Part shown: positions 1-12,675 of the stretch, in pieces | Layout: every line of letters starts with the position of its first letter | Position numbering within the stretch: position 1 is the stretch's first letter | Source of the DNA: Neopestalotiopsis rosae | Lineage: Eukaryota; Ascomycota; Sordariomycetes; Amphisphaeriales; Sporocadaceae | DNA length: 64,000 bases | Direction of reading: 5' to 3' | Assembly (NCBI GenBank): GCA_023078685.1 | Contig: JALGAS010000005.1 | Span: forward strand, 620,001-684,000 | Translations under genes and position numbers: made by a program | Notes under the pieces: generated by a model | Database searches by the model: none | Seen by the model: only the letters and a program-made list of their open reading frames with translations | Told to the model about the DNA's origin: nothing

Positions 1-3000
1 GTTTGGCATTAGCAAAACTAGCCAACTGTTGCGAAGATCACGGCTGTGCGTAATATACTGTGTAGTAAGTCGTAGTAGATCATCTCTAGGGCAGTACCGC
101 GACTATACACAAGTTTATACTGTCAATGACTCGAGCAGCACCAGGTACGTACATTTGTTCAGCAAAGACTTGTCATCCCAAATACAGTACTCGAATATCA
201 TATTGCCATTTTGCCGCAGCATCGTCTCGTTCAGTCTTCATCAAGGAAGAGCATCAAAAACAGCCTTGCTTCCTGTACGCTTTGTTTGTGTATCAAGATA
301 CATAGATAATCAAACAATAGGTGAATCTACGTAGTAGTAGTATGAGCTATGTGGTACTATGAGAAATGTGTCGTCGGTGTCGTCGGCGTCTAGTGACCCA
401 GCGATTGCTTTTACAATCCACAGTTCCCGGCACTACTTCCAACAATCCCGCCCGGCGACACAGCGCTTACCTGGACTGAACTAACCTAGACGGAGAGCCA
501 CGGTGCTCGGTGCTGGGTGCTACGATTACTATGGCTGCCGCTGCTGGCTGGCCCCTGGCGCTGTGCCCGGCATGAACCGCTTGCATTGTAGCTCGGCGCG
601 AATAATAAATACTGTGTAATAAGACTCTGTCCCCTTGGCTTGTCGTCGTTGGCCCTGTCTACTGTGTACATATTGGAAATTCCAACCATGTCCCACTTAA
701 TTACCCATTTGCGGAAATGGCGGACATTAGATGTGGTGGCAGTGCGGTTAATACATGGAGAGTGGGAGCTCAAGTGTGGAGGGACAAGGACGCCTCTACC
801 GCGTCGCCATCGTGGGGTAATAAGATGGATGGCCCAAGAAGAAGGAGGGAGGGGGACTCTTGAAGTCGAAAAAAGGTCCTGTGATCAAGTGGTCGCGTGC
901 GTCTTTCCTCGAGTTCTGCAAGTGAGGCACTGACTGCTGCTAGGAGCTGGCAGGTCTATCGGCATAAAAGACTACCTAAAGACCACCAGGTAGGTTAGGT
1001 AGGTAGGCAAGGCAGGCGCCTGGAGCCTCACCACCGCATGGCCCAAGAAAGAAGCAAATCAAAAAGGAGCCCTCCTAGGAATAGCGATTTGACAGTTATT
1101 ACATCTGCATACTAGCATGTATTCGAAGACTCCCGACCACTCGCAGCATGGGGTCGGAACCCCACCTGGTTCAATAGCCTGTTGGCCATTGGCCTTGATT
1201 TCGTCTTTGTCGCGCGCGCTACCTCGTGGTTGCTCGGGTTCGTTCTTTCAACGAGACACCAATGACGACTCAAGGGGCAGAGTATCCGTCTGTGGAATCC
1301 ATACCATCACACCGACAATCCTCCTTTGTCAATGGTTAATAAGTACGTATTCGTACACATAACAGGTAGGTTGGTTCCTACATGAGCTACCATACTGCCT
1401 ACACCACAAACTACTTGAAGAGCTAGCAAGGAACCTCGAGCGACCGAGTTCGACAGCACATCCAATCTGCGTCCTTGGTTTGGTGCTCATACTTCTTCAG
1501 CAAACAGACAAATGACCGCATGCGGTACACACCCGCGATGCCGACCAGCTGCCCTGCCTTATGACTGGACAGTCGACCTTCAGCGCTGGTTAGGGACGCA
1601 CATAAGCGATCGATCAGCTGGTTGATCTCGGAATGGTGCCATGGCCGGGAACAGGAACCCCCTGAAGAGCATCACAAGCTTCCAATGTTCCCCCTTGAAC
1701 CTTCCCACCCACCCGGCCGCCCCCTTCCATCCGTCTCTTTTCTTAGTCCCTGTGCCTTGCATTTCACAAGCTTGAGCCCCCCGGGACGCGCAGGCTTGGT
1801 CCATCTCCTTTGGGCGCCTAGCCAATTGGGAGGGCATGAGCCGATTGATTCTCCCCTGTACGCTAATTCCAACGACGCACCGCGGAATGCTAAATCTTGT
1901 CAAAGTTCCATGTCAGCATTTGAATTCGGTCCAACCATTGAAGAATACTGTGCAAAGGCAGCATAGTCTGTACAGTAATTCAAAGGAATTCACACCATGG
2001 GGATTGACCGACCAACATTACTACTGCCAATATCAGGCGCCGCTCCGAGCGACTCTGCAGTAGCAGCGTTTTGCATCCGCATTTGCGGCCATGCACTCAC
2101 TCATCCAGAACTAGGCATTCCATATCCGATTTCAGATATCCATCCCAGTCGCTGTGTTACCATCGCAGGCCGCATGTGGCTGTCTCAGTGAGTTGGAATG
2201 GCATTTTCTTCGACAAACATCTGGTTGGCAAGAACTGAACAACAATTTACCACCACCTGGGCATGTGGATTGACAAGACGGTCTAGCCTTCGGGATCGGC
2301 ACGCTCGCGATCCACCGAATGGCGGCGGCTTCTTGTAGGCTTTGCATTCATCGTTGCAAATGTCCGAATTAAAGACGCCTAAAAATGAGCGACAAAAAAA
2401 ATCAGAGGGCAATATTAAGATTGGTGTCAATGTTTTAGTTGCGGCTGACATCATCGACCTGCCAAATCTCTCTCTTTTTTCGCGACAAATGTACGAAATC
2501 GGTCAATGATTTCCAGTTGCCGCGGCCACGGTCCGGTCCAATAGACAGGCATGAATAGAGGAGATCAATGGCAGTCGTCCCATCTCCCTGCATATGTCGG
2601 GCTTTCTGCACATCAAACACTTTGAGCCTCACGGCATCGGCAAAACCACTGCACCTCGTTCGGTCGTGGCTGGACAGTGCGCTCCTTCACAGGCATTGCA
2701 CGTGCCTTTAATGCCAGCGCATATGAGGTGGATGTGTGCTTACTGAAGCCATCTCCGCGTACCTATTACACTACTTTGTGTACTTTGCATCGACGTGATC
2801 GACTCTTTTTAGTCTTTAGCTTCCGAGCTTCTACGGCGGAAAATTTTGCAAATATATGAATATCGAGATCATGTAGCCGGACAGTCCGGGTAGAATGGTT
2901 TACTATTGTTTATTCCCATTTGGTGGACAGATTCCGCAAGTAAGCTGCGCGGAAGAAAAGACACGACTCCATACGCAGGGCACAATTGCTTGGGTACCTT

Positions 3001-3597
3001 CTACAGTTTCTGATCGTCAAGAGTAAAAAGTCAAAAGCATCCAAATGTGACAACAGCCTTTCTTTGAACAAGCTAAGTAGTCACCGCCGTAATTTATTGT
3101 GGCTCCTTTGCCGTGGCATGGTTGGTTGTCATCAATGAGCACAGACGGGATCAACATCAAAGCCACAAGTGCACGATCGTAGGTGGCAGCGAGCCTGCAT
3201 TTTTCGAAACTTTGACAGCTTGACAAATGACTTAGATAGACCTAGAAGCCTTTTGAGGGTTTCCTCGGGTCTAGCAGCCTTTTCTTTTCGTGGCGGATAT
3301 CGCTCTTTCAGACTGGCAGGAGAAATGTCTGGAGGAAAGTAATCCGGCCTTCAAAGGTTCACCCCGTTCAGGATCAAATCGCCACATCGACTTGCTACAG
3401 TGAACACAAAGAATACATGCCTTTGTATAATGAATGCTGTCTATTCGCAACCAGGCTGATGTGACATCATCAGGGTATCAAAATTTGAATCCGGCACGCC
3501 ACGCCTTGTACTGTCCTCTATGAGCAATGAATAAGCCCTTTCTAAACGGCCATCTGTCATCTACTGAACAGGTCCACACAGGAAGATCGAGCAAAAG
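1..3597. other. Gene-free left flank
   Basis: About 3.6 kb without a recognisable gene. Several open frames of 60-114 codons exist on both strands, but they overlap each other, have low-complexity or arginine/serine-rich translations and no family resemblance, so I treat them as chance. A short TAGG-type repeat lies near 987-1016. The region may be promoter and untranslated sequence of a gene outside the window. Confidence 0.5.
987..1016. repeat. Short TAGG/CAGG tetranucleotide-like repeat
   Basis: Imperfect tandem TAGG units with CAGG and CAAGG variants in non-coding DNA. It is a simple-sequence tract and no function is evident. Confidence 0.6.
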
Positions 3598-4980
3598 TTA
3601 TTTGCCCCATCTAGAGGTCTCATCGCCTCCTTCCCAAGACTTCTCCTGATAGCCAAGAGTCTTCTTCACGAAAGCCACCTTGGCAGAGTCACCAGTATTC
3701 TTTCCAATGTTGTCGCTGATCTTCACCGCCGGGTTGCCCGCAGCTGAGCTCAATTTGATCACAATGTTCAACGGGGTCGACTTCTTGCCGGTGCTCAGCG
3801 CAATAAAGTCATTGGTGAGAAATGTACCAACACCAAACGTGGGGTGAAGGCCGGCTTCCTCGGATATCTTCTTGTACTCGATACACTTTTCAATATCCAA
3901 AGAGTCCGAGAAAACAACCGTCTTCTTGTCCTTGATACCTTGCTCGTCGTAGAAATCACGCATCATTTTCACAAAATCAGCGGGGTCGCCCGAGTCCTGG
4001 CGTACACCAGCAAACACCTCAGCATACGTCTTGGACGAGACAGTATTCTCGCTGGCCTCGGGGACGTTCGATGTACCGGGAAGGAACTTGACAGGCTTTT
4101 TGAAGGCCTCCAAAAAGGCCCTCGTGCCAAAGGTGTCGGTGAGTGCGATGCCCAAAACGCCTTCGCCAAAGCAGCCAATCCATCTTTGCAGGGCAGCCTC
4201 GGTAGCATTGGGGTAGTCGTCTACTATGGCGGCAATTCCCATGAACCACTCGTGGGCGACAGTACCGACAGGCGGAAGGTTGAAGCGCATGGCTAGGTGG
4301 ACGTTGCTGGTGCCAGAAATCTTGCCAGGCAAACCTCGCTCCTGTCCTACTTTGCTTGCCTTTACAAACCCTCGGAAGACCAAGGCCTGCGTGTGGTAGT
4401 CTCTTCGGCGGCGCGTGCCAAACTCCGAGGTGATACAGCCGGCTTCCAGCAGCTTGATTCCCTTCTGGAGAGCCTTCTCCTCCTGGCCGTCGTAGTTCCA
4501 GTCCTTGTCCATGAACTTGAAGTAGGCTTCGGATGTGAGGGCCAAGAGAGGGATCTCATAGAGAATAGTGTCAACCCATTTGCCGTGGATATTGAGGTGA
4601 ACATCGCCAATGTCTTCATCACTTCCGGTGTCGTCGCCAACAACTGTAAAGGTGGCCGATACTTGTTCACGAGGCGACAGTCTGAACTCTTTCAAGAAGT
4701 CGAGATAGTCAGTGCTGAGGTAGGCGCAATGTTTTCGCAGATATCGCAATTCGTCGTCGGACAGAGAAATGTTTCCCAGCTTGCTGATTTGGAGGTCTAG
4801 CCACTTGAATGCCTTTCTCGATAACTTCTTCTCCGGCGTACGATTCGTAAAGGCATATGTGACGGGTACGTCGCGGTAGTACTTGAAGACGGCGCATTGC
4901 ATAGTGAGCTTGTACAAGTCGGTATCCAAGAAGGATATCACACCCTCTGGGAAGGGCGTCGACCAGTCGAATCCTTCCAT
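3598..4980 (-). CDS. NPT1: Nicotinate phosphoribosyltransferase
   Basis: A 460-residue uninterrupted frame. The enzyme converts nicotinate and phosphoribosyl pyrophosphate to nicotinate mononucleotide, the first committed step of NAD salvage (Preiss-Handler pathway), usually in cytosol and nucleus. The N-terminus carries the family signature FLDTDLYKLTMQ (residues 18-29). The segment SEFGTRRRRD lies near 185-194, and NVHLAMRF near 226-233 precedes GTVAHEW, whose His243 corresponds to the histidine that is phosphorylated during ATP-coupled catalysis in the family. VRQDSGDPADF near residue 330 is the phosphate-binding region. The length is slightly above yeast Npt1 (about 430). The start is the first methionine and sits directly before the conserved N-terminus. 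The gene is divergent from UTP4 across 1.1 kb. The family assignment is very secure. Confidence 0.96.
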   Translation of the reverse strand: MEGFDWSTPFPEGVISFLDTDLYKLTMQCAVFKYYRDVPVTYAFTNRTPEKKLSRKAFKWLDLQISKLGNISLSDDELRYLRKHCAYLSTDYLDFLKEFRLSPREQVSATFTVVGDDTGSDEDIGDVHLNIHGKWVDTILYEIPLLALTSEAYFKFMDKDWNYDGQEEKALQKGIKLLEAGCITSEFGTRRRRDYHTQALVFRGFVKASKVGQERGLPGKISGTSNVHLAMRFNLPPVGTVAHEWFMGIAAIVDDYPNATEAALQRWIGCFGEGVLGIALTDTFGTRAFLEAFKKPVKFLPGTSNVPEASENTVSSKTYAEVFAGVRQDSGDPADFVKMMRDFYDEQGIKDKKTVVFSDSLDIEKCIEYKKISEEAGLHPTFGVGTFLTNDFIALSTGKKSTPLNIVIKLSSAAGNPAVKISDNIGKNTGDSAKVAFVKKTLGYQEKSWEGGDETSRWGK

Positions 4981-6116
4981 GATTGCTGGGCTATGTTTGC
5001 TGCTTAATTCTCGTGTGAGTATGTTGTGAAGCTCAACGTAGGCGAATAGCAGAGCAGAAGGCCAGGGTGATGACCGAAGGACGCGGTGGTTATGAGCTGC
5101 TGATTTGATCCAAAAATGTATATGTACAAACTAACGTCTTTGTGAGCAAGGTTTTGTTTTGACTCAAGCCTGAGAAAGTGAGAACCTTGGAGACCTCAAA
5201 GCAACTCTGAATTGTGTGAAAGAGCGCAACCTGAGCTACGTGAATCACAAACGGCGAGGCCGGAGCAAGCAGCTACGTATTGAGATGGAGGAAAAATTGG
5301 AGCTGCACCGAGCGCAGTGGGACTGAAACAAGATGGTGAGGCTAGACTGGACCTTGGCAACGATTTTGTAGAAGAAGGAATGAATCATTCGGCGATGTGC
5401 AAGCTGCAGTAAGCAGATGGAAGATTGAAGTGCCTCGCGTCGTCTACCGTCGGTGATAGTAGTCTCTCTTCTTTGTTCAGCTTGCGCGTCTCATGAATAA
5501 GCGGCATTGCGCGCGGAATGGCGGGGTAAGTGGTTTTCAAATGCCATCGTACGGATACATTTGAAAGCTGCCCCTCCTTCCAATTCCTGACTGCTTGACT
5601 AGATGATTGGCTGACTAAATGTCGTCTAGGCAAGTACTGTTACAGAGATGGAGCGAGTACTCACCTACTTTTTTGGCCGTTGCGTGTTATACACGTCGCG
5701 CAACTGTAAGGGTCTGTAACCAACTACTAGGGGTCCCTATGGCCATGGGTTTCGGGGCTTCTGCAAATCTTGTGCGGGCTCTTTCATGCCTGTCAATGGC
5801 TGTTTTTAGTGACGGTTACACTGCTGGGTGGTGAAGGCGTGGGGGCTATTAACACTGAAGGCAAGCACTGACCATACCTTAATAACTTTTTTGGCTGGCA
5901 GAAACCTTGGAAGCTCCCTGCCTTTTCGGCCAGCGGCGCCCAAGAAAAATATTGTTATCGATAAGCCCGACCAGCAGGAAAAAAGTTCAATTGTCTGCGA
6001 CTTTCAACCTAGTTGAGGCAGGCTCAGCTTCGCTCGCTTGCACTTGCTTCGGTCTACCGTGTGCGCAATACCCTTTCTTTCTCTTCCTCGCCGGGCCGGA
6101 AGCAAAGGTCGCAGCC
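4981..6116. promoter_or_regulatory. Divergent spacer NPT1 / UTP4
   Basis: A 1.1-kb spacer between two divergently transcribed housekeeping genes, so it must contain both promoters. I see no clear TATA box or recognised operator. The frame of UTP4 stays open upstream of its chosen start back to 5907, but that part lacks conserved character and is probably leader. Confidence 0.5.
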
Positions 6117-8877
6117 ATGGATATTCACCGCTGCCGCTTTGTGCCTTACCCTCCCTCGGCCATCAATGCCGTCGCATTCTCGCACTCGTACGTTCCCGGC
6201 AAGAAGTCCTCGGCGCCAGTCCGTCTGGCGATCGGTCGAGCCAATGGCGATATCGAGATATGGAACCCGCTCAACGGCCAATGGCACCAGGAGACTATAC
6301 TTCACGGCGGAAAGGATAGGAGCATAGACGGTCTGGTTTGGGTCAACGAGCCCGACCAGGTCCTACAAGATGGCAATGTTCTCGTCGGTCGCTCCAGGCT
6401 GTTCAGCATTGGCTATACCAGCACCGTGACCGAGTGGGATCTCGAGAAGAGGCGACCCAAGAAGCAGGCTAGCGGTATGCACGGCGACATATGGTGTCTC
6501 GGTGTACAGCCGTTTGAAATGCCAAGCAAAAAGGGCCAGCCAACCCAGATAGCACAGACTGGAAGAAGACTCGTTGCTGGCACCATTGACGGCAGTCTCG
6601 CGCTCTACTCGATCGACGACGGAGAACTGCGCTTCGACCGCATCCTTGTACGATCCCCTTCCAAGAAGACGAAGATGGTCAGCATCGCATTCCAGAACCG
6701 CAACATTGCCGTTGTTGGATGTTCCAACAGCGCCGTCCAGGTCTACGACATGCGCAATGGCAACTTGCTGCGCAAAATGACACTCGGTTCAGACCTTTCC
6801 GGAGGAAACAAGGAGATTATCGTCTGGTCCGTCAAGTGCTTGAGTGACGGTGACATTGTCTCGGGCGACTCTACTGGACACGTCTGCATTTGGGATGGCA
6901 AGACCTACTCTCAGGCACAGCGACTTCAGGGCCACAAGCAGGATGTTCTATCCCTGGCTGTCAGCGCAGATGGCTCTACCATCATCAGCGGAGGAATGGA
7001 CAAGAGAACAATCCTCTATAGGAAAACCACCGGTTCAATTTCAAGATGGGGCAAGGTTTGGCACAGAAGATACCATAGCCACGATGTCAAGACCATGTCC
7101 TCTCATGAGGGTCCCGGTATCAGCGTGATTGTGACTGGAGGTAAGCTTTGGTCAAGCGATTCTCAAATTTCTTCGATACTAATTGACTCTGATAGGACCT
7201 GACGCACAGCCCATTGTGCTTCCCCTGCGAGAAGCCGGACAAGAGAACCACAGGAGTCTTTCCAACCTGCCCCAGAACGTGCCTCTCGTCAGTGCTTCGC
7301 GTGCTCGCCTCATAGTCGGCTGGTGGGAACGTGAGGTCCATATCTGGCGCCTGCAGAAACCACTGAAGGAGATTGTAGACCTTGCTGAAGTCGATACCGC
7401 CGTTACCAAGAATCGCAAGCTTCTCGCCAGAATCCTCATCAAGGGCGAAGCCAATATCACATCCGTCACAATCAACAGCGATGGATCACTCCTGCTTGTT
7501 TCGACAACATCAGACATCAAGGCCTTCCACCTCAAGCCCAGAAGCGAATCTCGACACGATGAGCTTAAGATCTCCAAGGTCGATATTCCAGCAGCGGTTG
7601 CTCAGCACGGAGCCACCAATCTCAAGATATCCCCTGATGGAAACTGGGTTTGCATGGTGCAAGAGGGAAGCAAAACTTCACTCCTTCAGCTCACTCAAGA
7701 CCCGGAGGACGAAAACAGACCTCTCGTACAAACCAAACCAATTAGGTTAAACCGATTGAGGCGCGACATACCCAAGCACATTGCCCTCGGTGGACTGGGT
7801 CCTTATGATAGGAGCATCTCGCAGATTGCCTTTTCCCCTGACACCAAAATGGTTGCTGTTGCCGACATGGCCGGCTACATTGACACTTGGTTGCTGCAGG
7901 ATCCGTCACAGATAGCCGACAAGCAGGACGACTCGGAGAATGACAGCTCCGACAGCGAGGATGACGGCGAGCCAGAGTCTACAGGTGGTGCTCGCTGGGT
8001 TCGTAACCCCAACAGCGCCCTCGTGCCAAAACTGAGATATGCGCCGACGGTGCTCTCCTTCTCAGAGCACATACCGACTGACCGCACTGTCACGGTCAAT
8101 GGGGACGCGGACGCTGTTGATGACTATGTGCTCCTTGCCATCAACGCGAGGTCTGATGTATTAACGCTGCACCCGCGGATTGGATGCATCACACCTTGGT
8201 CCAAGCGAAACCCTGTTGCTCGATTTCCTGTCGAGTTCCGCAACATTCGCGATCTAGTCAAGGGCGTCCTCTGGGCTGGAGATCGCGCATGGCTCTACGG
8301 CAATAGCTTCGTTGCCATGATAGACATGTCCAAGGACATTGCCGAGGAGATTACGAATCCATCCTCGGCGCTTGTGCCTCTAGAAGGAGCCCCGTCGCGG
8401 CCGAAGAAGCGCAAGCGAGGAGGTGACACTGGTGCTGGAAACAAGATGGCAAAGGGCGCCATCGGCCCCACCAAGGTTGAGCGGCATCTGGAAGGTGAGG
8501 TGGAAGAGCTTGATCTCGACGCAGCCGACGCCATGGACACGGACGCTACCAGCGCGCCGGATGACGATAGCGATAGCGATGACTCGGAAGAAGAGCTCCA
8601 GGGCGAGCTTGTTTCCAGACGCAGAGCAGAAGGCAAGAAGGGTCCGGACGCACTGCCGAGTCAAGGCACTGGTTTCTGGCATACTCTGAAGTACCGACCC
8701 ATTTTCGGCATCGTGCCTCTAGAGTCCGCGGAAGAAGGATCGTCGACGGACGATGTTGTGAAACCGTATGCGAATGGTCAAGTGCGCCAGACCCTCGAGG
8801 TAGCACTGGTAGAGCGGCCGTTGTTTGAGACGGATATGCCGGACAGGTATTTCGCTGACGGCGAGTATGAAAGGTAG
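6117..8877 (+). CDS. UTP4: U3 small nucleolar RNA-associated protein 4 (t-Utp subunit, WD40)
   Basis: Two exons, 6117-7140 and 7196-8877, separated by a 55-bp intron (donor GTAAGC, acceptor GATAG), encode 901 residues. Utp4 (human cirhin) is a subunit of the t-Utp/UtpA complex that loads on nascent pre-rRNA and starts assembly of the small-subunit processome in the nucleolus. The N-terminus MDIHRCRFVPYPPSAINAVAF is the start of the first propeller. WD-like repeats follow through about residue 680, for example GSLALYSIDDGEL, STGHVCIWDGKTY and SADGSTIISGGMD. Two acidic linkers (near 605-620 and 805-830, rich in Asp/Glu/Ser) and a basic patch KKRKRGG near 764 are typical of nucleolar proteins. 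The start was taken at 6117 because the homologous N-terminus begins there, although the frame is open further upstream. Confidence 0.95.
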
Positions 8878-9286
8878 TCCAAGTATTGTTTTTATAGGAG
8901 CAGGCGCTTAGTAAAGAGACGCAAAATCTATGTAATTTTGAATCCATGAGCATTTGCACATCACCTGTACGGTCAGTACGGTCGCTAGTCGCTCTCGTGT
9001 ATGTTTGCTCGAAGGCAAGTGAGGCTACTGTGCGGCTTCGAGTACTACAGCCAAGGTGACACAACAGGGAAGACGTTCCTATCCTCTTCGAATTAAGAGC
9101 GTAGTCGACAATTTATCCCTTGCGTCTCCGTGGCTTGAGGAAAAGCAATGTTATCTCGAGTACAGCCACGACGTCGATATGGCACGTACATCACAACTTC
9201 AACCATCCTTGGATGCGATTCTCTTGTTTGGTCTGATTTATTTTGACGTATAAACCGCCCATCTGCAGAACTGAGCGAACAATACA
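8878..9286. other. Spacer UTP4 / HeLo-like gene
   Basis: A 409-bp tandem intergenic region holding the 3' end of UTP4 and the promoter and leader of the next gene. I see no other feature in it. Confidence 0.5.
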
Positions 9287-11052
9287 ATGGACCCTATAAC
9301 CATAATCACAACAGCAGCGTCAGTTGTAGGCACAGCGATCAAAATCTCCAAGACTCGTAAGTAAGCTAAACACCGTACAAGAGGCATTGTATTACATGCA
9401 TTGTCAAGTCAGCACGGACGGCTAATAGTTGAATAAAACGTTACAGTATATGACACGGTCGAAGCACTCAAGGACGCACCTTCGGACGTAAGAGCCCTCT
9501 ACGCCACCGTCGAAAGCGTCAAGAGCGCCGTGTCCCGCCTCGTGGCCCTCATGAACGATGGCGACAAATGCGCTACGTGGCCAGACGGCTGGCTGGAAGA
9601 CGTCAGTTCCGATATTGAAACCATTGGCACCGAGCTGGGCGAAGTGTCAAAGCTCGTCGAGGATTGGGAGGCTGGTGGGACTGTCAAAAGTCAGAACAAA
9701 AGCGGCGGCAGCAATGCAATGAGAGACGCGTGGAGGAACTGGAAATGGCACTTCAACGCCGAAGAGATACAGAGGTGTACAAAAAGGCTCCGCGATGCCA
9801 GAGACGATCTTGGGCTACAGCTCAGTATCATACAAATGTCAGTCTACCACTCTGCATGGCTGGTGGACTGTGTGCTTTAGGGACTTGTAATTGACTCAAC
9901 ACTAGATCTACCACAGCTCAAACAAGCCAGGACGTCATCGAGGTCAAGGATATGCTGGGGTCTATCGAAGCGAAGCTGGGAAAGGATGCAACCGCGTACG
10001 ACTCTCAGGCAATTACCGCTGGGCTCAATACCTTTGCCGAACAAATCCAAAACCTACGTCAGGCTGTTCTCGGGCTAGATGATGGCCACGGGCCGATCGC
10101 CAACAAGGCACACAGAACTCACATACCGCAGAGCCTGGCCGAGCCGAATGCGTACAAGTTGTCGTGTAGACGTGATAGCCTCGATTCTGCACATTCTGAT
10201 TCATCCTCGCCAATATTATCGCCGCTGGCCTCATTGAATAATCATGCCTTTTCGCAAAACCAGAACATCATGGCTGCATATACAGACTTCAAAGAGAGTC
10301 CAATAAGTATCGCTGCGCTGGGCTTGAAGTTGAGTGCCATGCAGCAGAAGCATGACGAATTGCTGATACATTGGGATAATGCTCTTGACCATATTGCACA
10401 CCTCAAGAACGAGATAGATCGTCTTGCAAGAGGGACGGGGTCTGCTCCATATCAAGACACGGGCACGGCCTTGGACAAAATGACACCGGATGGTTTCGAC
10501 TCGACTCATCACGACGAGATCAACTCGCGCGAGGCCGTGATTGCCGTGCTCAAGGCCCAAAACGAGAAACTGCAGGAGTCGATTGGCGAGCGCATCATTA
10601 TTGCGGGCTATCAAGACGACCAGATCAATGCCAGGAAGCTAGGGAAACAGCTGCTCAAGAAGAACGAGGCGGTCCATCGACAGCAGGAGCAGATTGACCT
10701 GCTGACTTGGCAACTTCAGGGCGAGCAAAGCGCACACAGAGAACAATTGCAGGTCAACAAGATACTGGAAACTGAGGTCAAGCGCATCAAGAAACAGGCG
10801 GATAGCCTGACCGGCAAGAGGGACCGGCGTACTGGTCTCCTGACACCGAGTCCTCGGCATAATGAAACGACCAGCGTCGATAGCTCAACCAAACGTGACA
10901 GCTCAAGGCCCTGGACTCCGACTTCTGATATACTTCGACCGCGTTCTCCGTCCTCGATCTGCTCGGATGCTTCGTTCTCGCAGAAAACGCCAACCATTCG
11001 CGGTTTCGCTTTTCTGAGTAGTAGAAACAGGTCGAGCCAAATTTCAAGGTAG
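9287..11052 (+). CDS. HeLo-like (PigL_N-type) N-terminal domain protein with coiled coils
   Basis: Three exons, 9287-9356, 9447-9837 and 9906-11052, encode 535 residues. The N-terminus, MDPITIITTAASVVGTAIKI followed by amphipathic helices to about residue 150, resembles the fungal N-terminal helical domain of STAND and prion-associated proteins (HeLo-like, Pfam PigL_N group), which in relatives acts at membranes or in protein recognition. After a Ser/Pro linker come heptad-rich segments near 293-329 and 364-454 (many Lys/Glu/Gln/Leu), then a Ser/Thr/Pro tail with SPSS and TPT motifs that could be phosphorylated. No NACHT, NB-ARC, ankyrin or WD repeats follow, unlike STAND members. The first intron starts with overlapping donors (GTAAGTAAGC); the upstream one keeps the frame. 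The exons are mutually in frame. The function is unknown; the domain assignment is by resemblance only. Confidence 0.78.
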
Positions 11053-12004
11053 GATTGCATTCTGAGTAACACAGTTATCGTGCCAAGTTTCGAGAGGGGA
11101 AGGGGAATAAGTGGTGAGGGTGGGAAGCTATCGACTGGGGTAGGTACAGCCATTCAGTCAATCAACATATAATTCAAATGCCAAGTCTGCTTTGAGAAAT
11201 AAAAACCGCCATATAATGTATATTTTACTAGAGCATACCTTTGAGACAAAGTCAAAAGGTCGACACGATGACAGCAATCTTGGGAAATGATGTGAACGCT
11301 GGCGCGCATACTGCCTTTCCAGAGTCGACACGTGATATTCCAAATATTTTATTCTTCCGTAGGAGAAATATCTCGCAGCATACTAAAATGGATATATACT
11401 TGCAATGCGTAGGACTAGACGGCATTTATGCGCTCATATGGGCGAAATGTGCCGGGCTCCAATTGTGTCAAGGCACCCAACGATGTCCATCGCACCCCAT
11501 CTGTTGGCTTCATACAAGGGCAACAGCGATGCTGGCATTGCAGAACCAATGAGCTCCTGCTTCGCTTGTGTCACGGTCCATCCGAACTCCTTCTTCCATC
11601 CACGGTTAGATGGACAAAACCTCGCACCGGCGCACAGATTTGTGTTTGATCACATTCCGCATCCCCCTTTGCATCCTCTCACGGTAGTGCTATCTCGCCG
11701 GCTTTGTCGCTTGTATGAGAAGTTATCTTCCGAATAAACATAATTTGTGGACAATATATCATATATTCACATTGGGGCAGTAACCGAGACCACAAAAATA
11801 TGCCCAAACATTTCTACCCGCACCTCGAGAGACACATGTACGACGCACCCTCGGGTCCATACAACGACAGCTACAGCAACCCCCCAGCATAAGACGCGTA
11901 TCACTACAATACTGGACGAGACAAGATATCGAGTATCTCAAATTTCGTCACAACAATACGTGACTGCGCAGTAATTTACAGAGAATCCATCGCACGAAAG
12001 AGCC
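11053..12004. other. Intergenic, nothing recognised
   Basis: About 950 bp between two plus-strand genes. It contains only short overlapping open frames without family resemblance. It should hold the terminator of the coiled-coil gene and the promoter of the small gene at 12005. Confidence 0.45.
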
Positions 12005-12675
12005 ATGGGGTCAATCATGAGTGAGAGGGTCGAAGAGACCGTCTTGAAGCCATATACCCTGTACCTCGTCGCCTGGTACGATGGTCTGGCACAGTGGCCA
12101 TTCGTGAGTCGATGAATCCCGGGGACGGGTTGCCTCTTCTTTCTAATCTTGATAGCATTGGGGTCTCGTCGTGATCATGGGCGATGAGTCCGAGAACCCA
12201 GAAGTTACTCTCAGCCACTCGGTACCCAGAGGAACCGACAGCGGACCACAAGCCTGGAAGTTTGAGCAGAAGCCCTACAAGCTATCAGAGAGCGCGACTC
12301 TAGTCCAGCTCTTTGAGATCAGTCCCTGGCAGAAGCTGTCTGCCCCTTATTTCATGTCAGCCATTGTCACACATGGACTGGACGTTGTAGATGTTCACGT
12401 TGACAACAAGGACTACGACTGTACGACATGGACGAGGGACATGCTCATCCGTCTGGCCAACGACAAGCACATTGAGCTTCCTGGAGACCTGGGTATTTCA
12501 AAGTGTCTCCTCAACTGTTACCCAAATCTGGATCTAATGGCTTCTAGATGACTTCCTTCAGGTATTCATTGCTAAGGCCGACGAACTCCAGAAGTTGAGA
12601 GAAGACCTCGAAAAGCAAGAAAAGGAATATAGACCCAAGGTGCTCAAGTATAACAAAGACAGCGACTCAACATGA
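12005..12675 (+). CDS. Hypothetical protein, 187 residues
   Basis: Three exons, 12005-12103, 12156-12492 and 12548-12675, join in frame to 187 residues. The introns are 52 bp (GTGAGT...GATAG) and 55 bp (GTATTT...TCTAG). I do not recognise the family. The first half has a hydrophobic, tryptophan-containing pattern (YLVAWYDGLAQWPF, then HWGLVVIMGDES) suggesting a folded beta-rich domain. The second half contains a Cys/Trp segment (DYDCTTWTRDML), a DDFLQ segment and a charged helix (ELQKLREDLEKQEKEY). No signal peptide or transmembrane helix is visible. Support is the agreement of two canonical introns with an unbroken frame and protein-like composition. The neighbours do not suggest a role. Confidence 0.72.
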
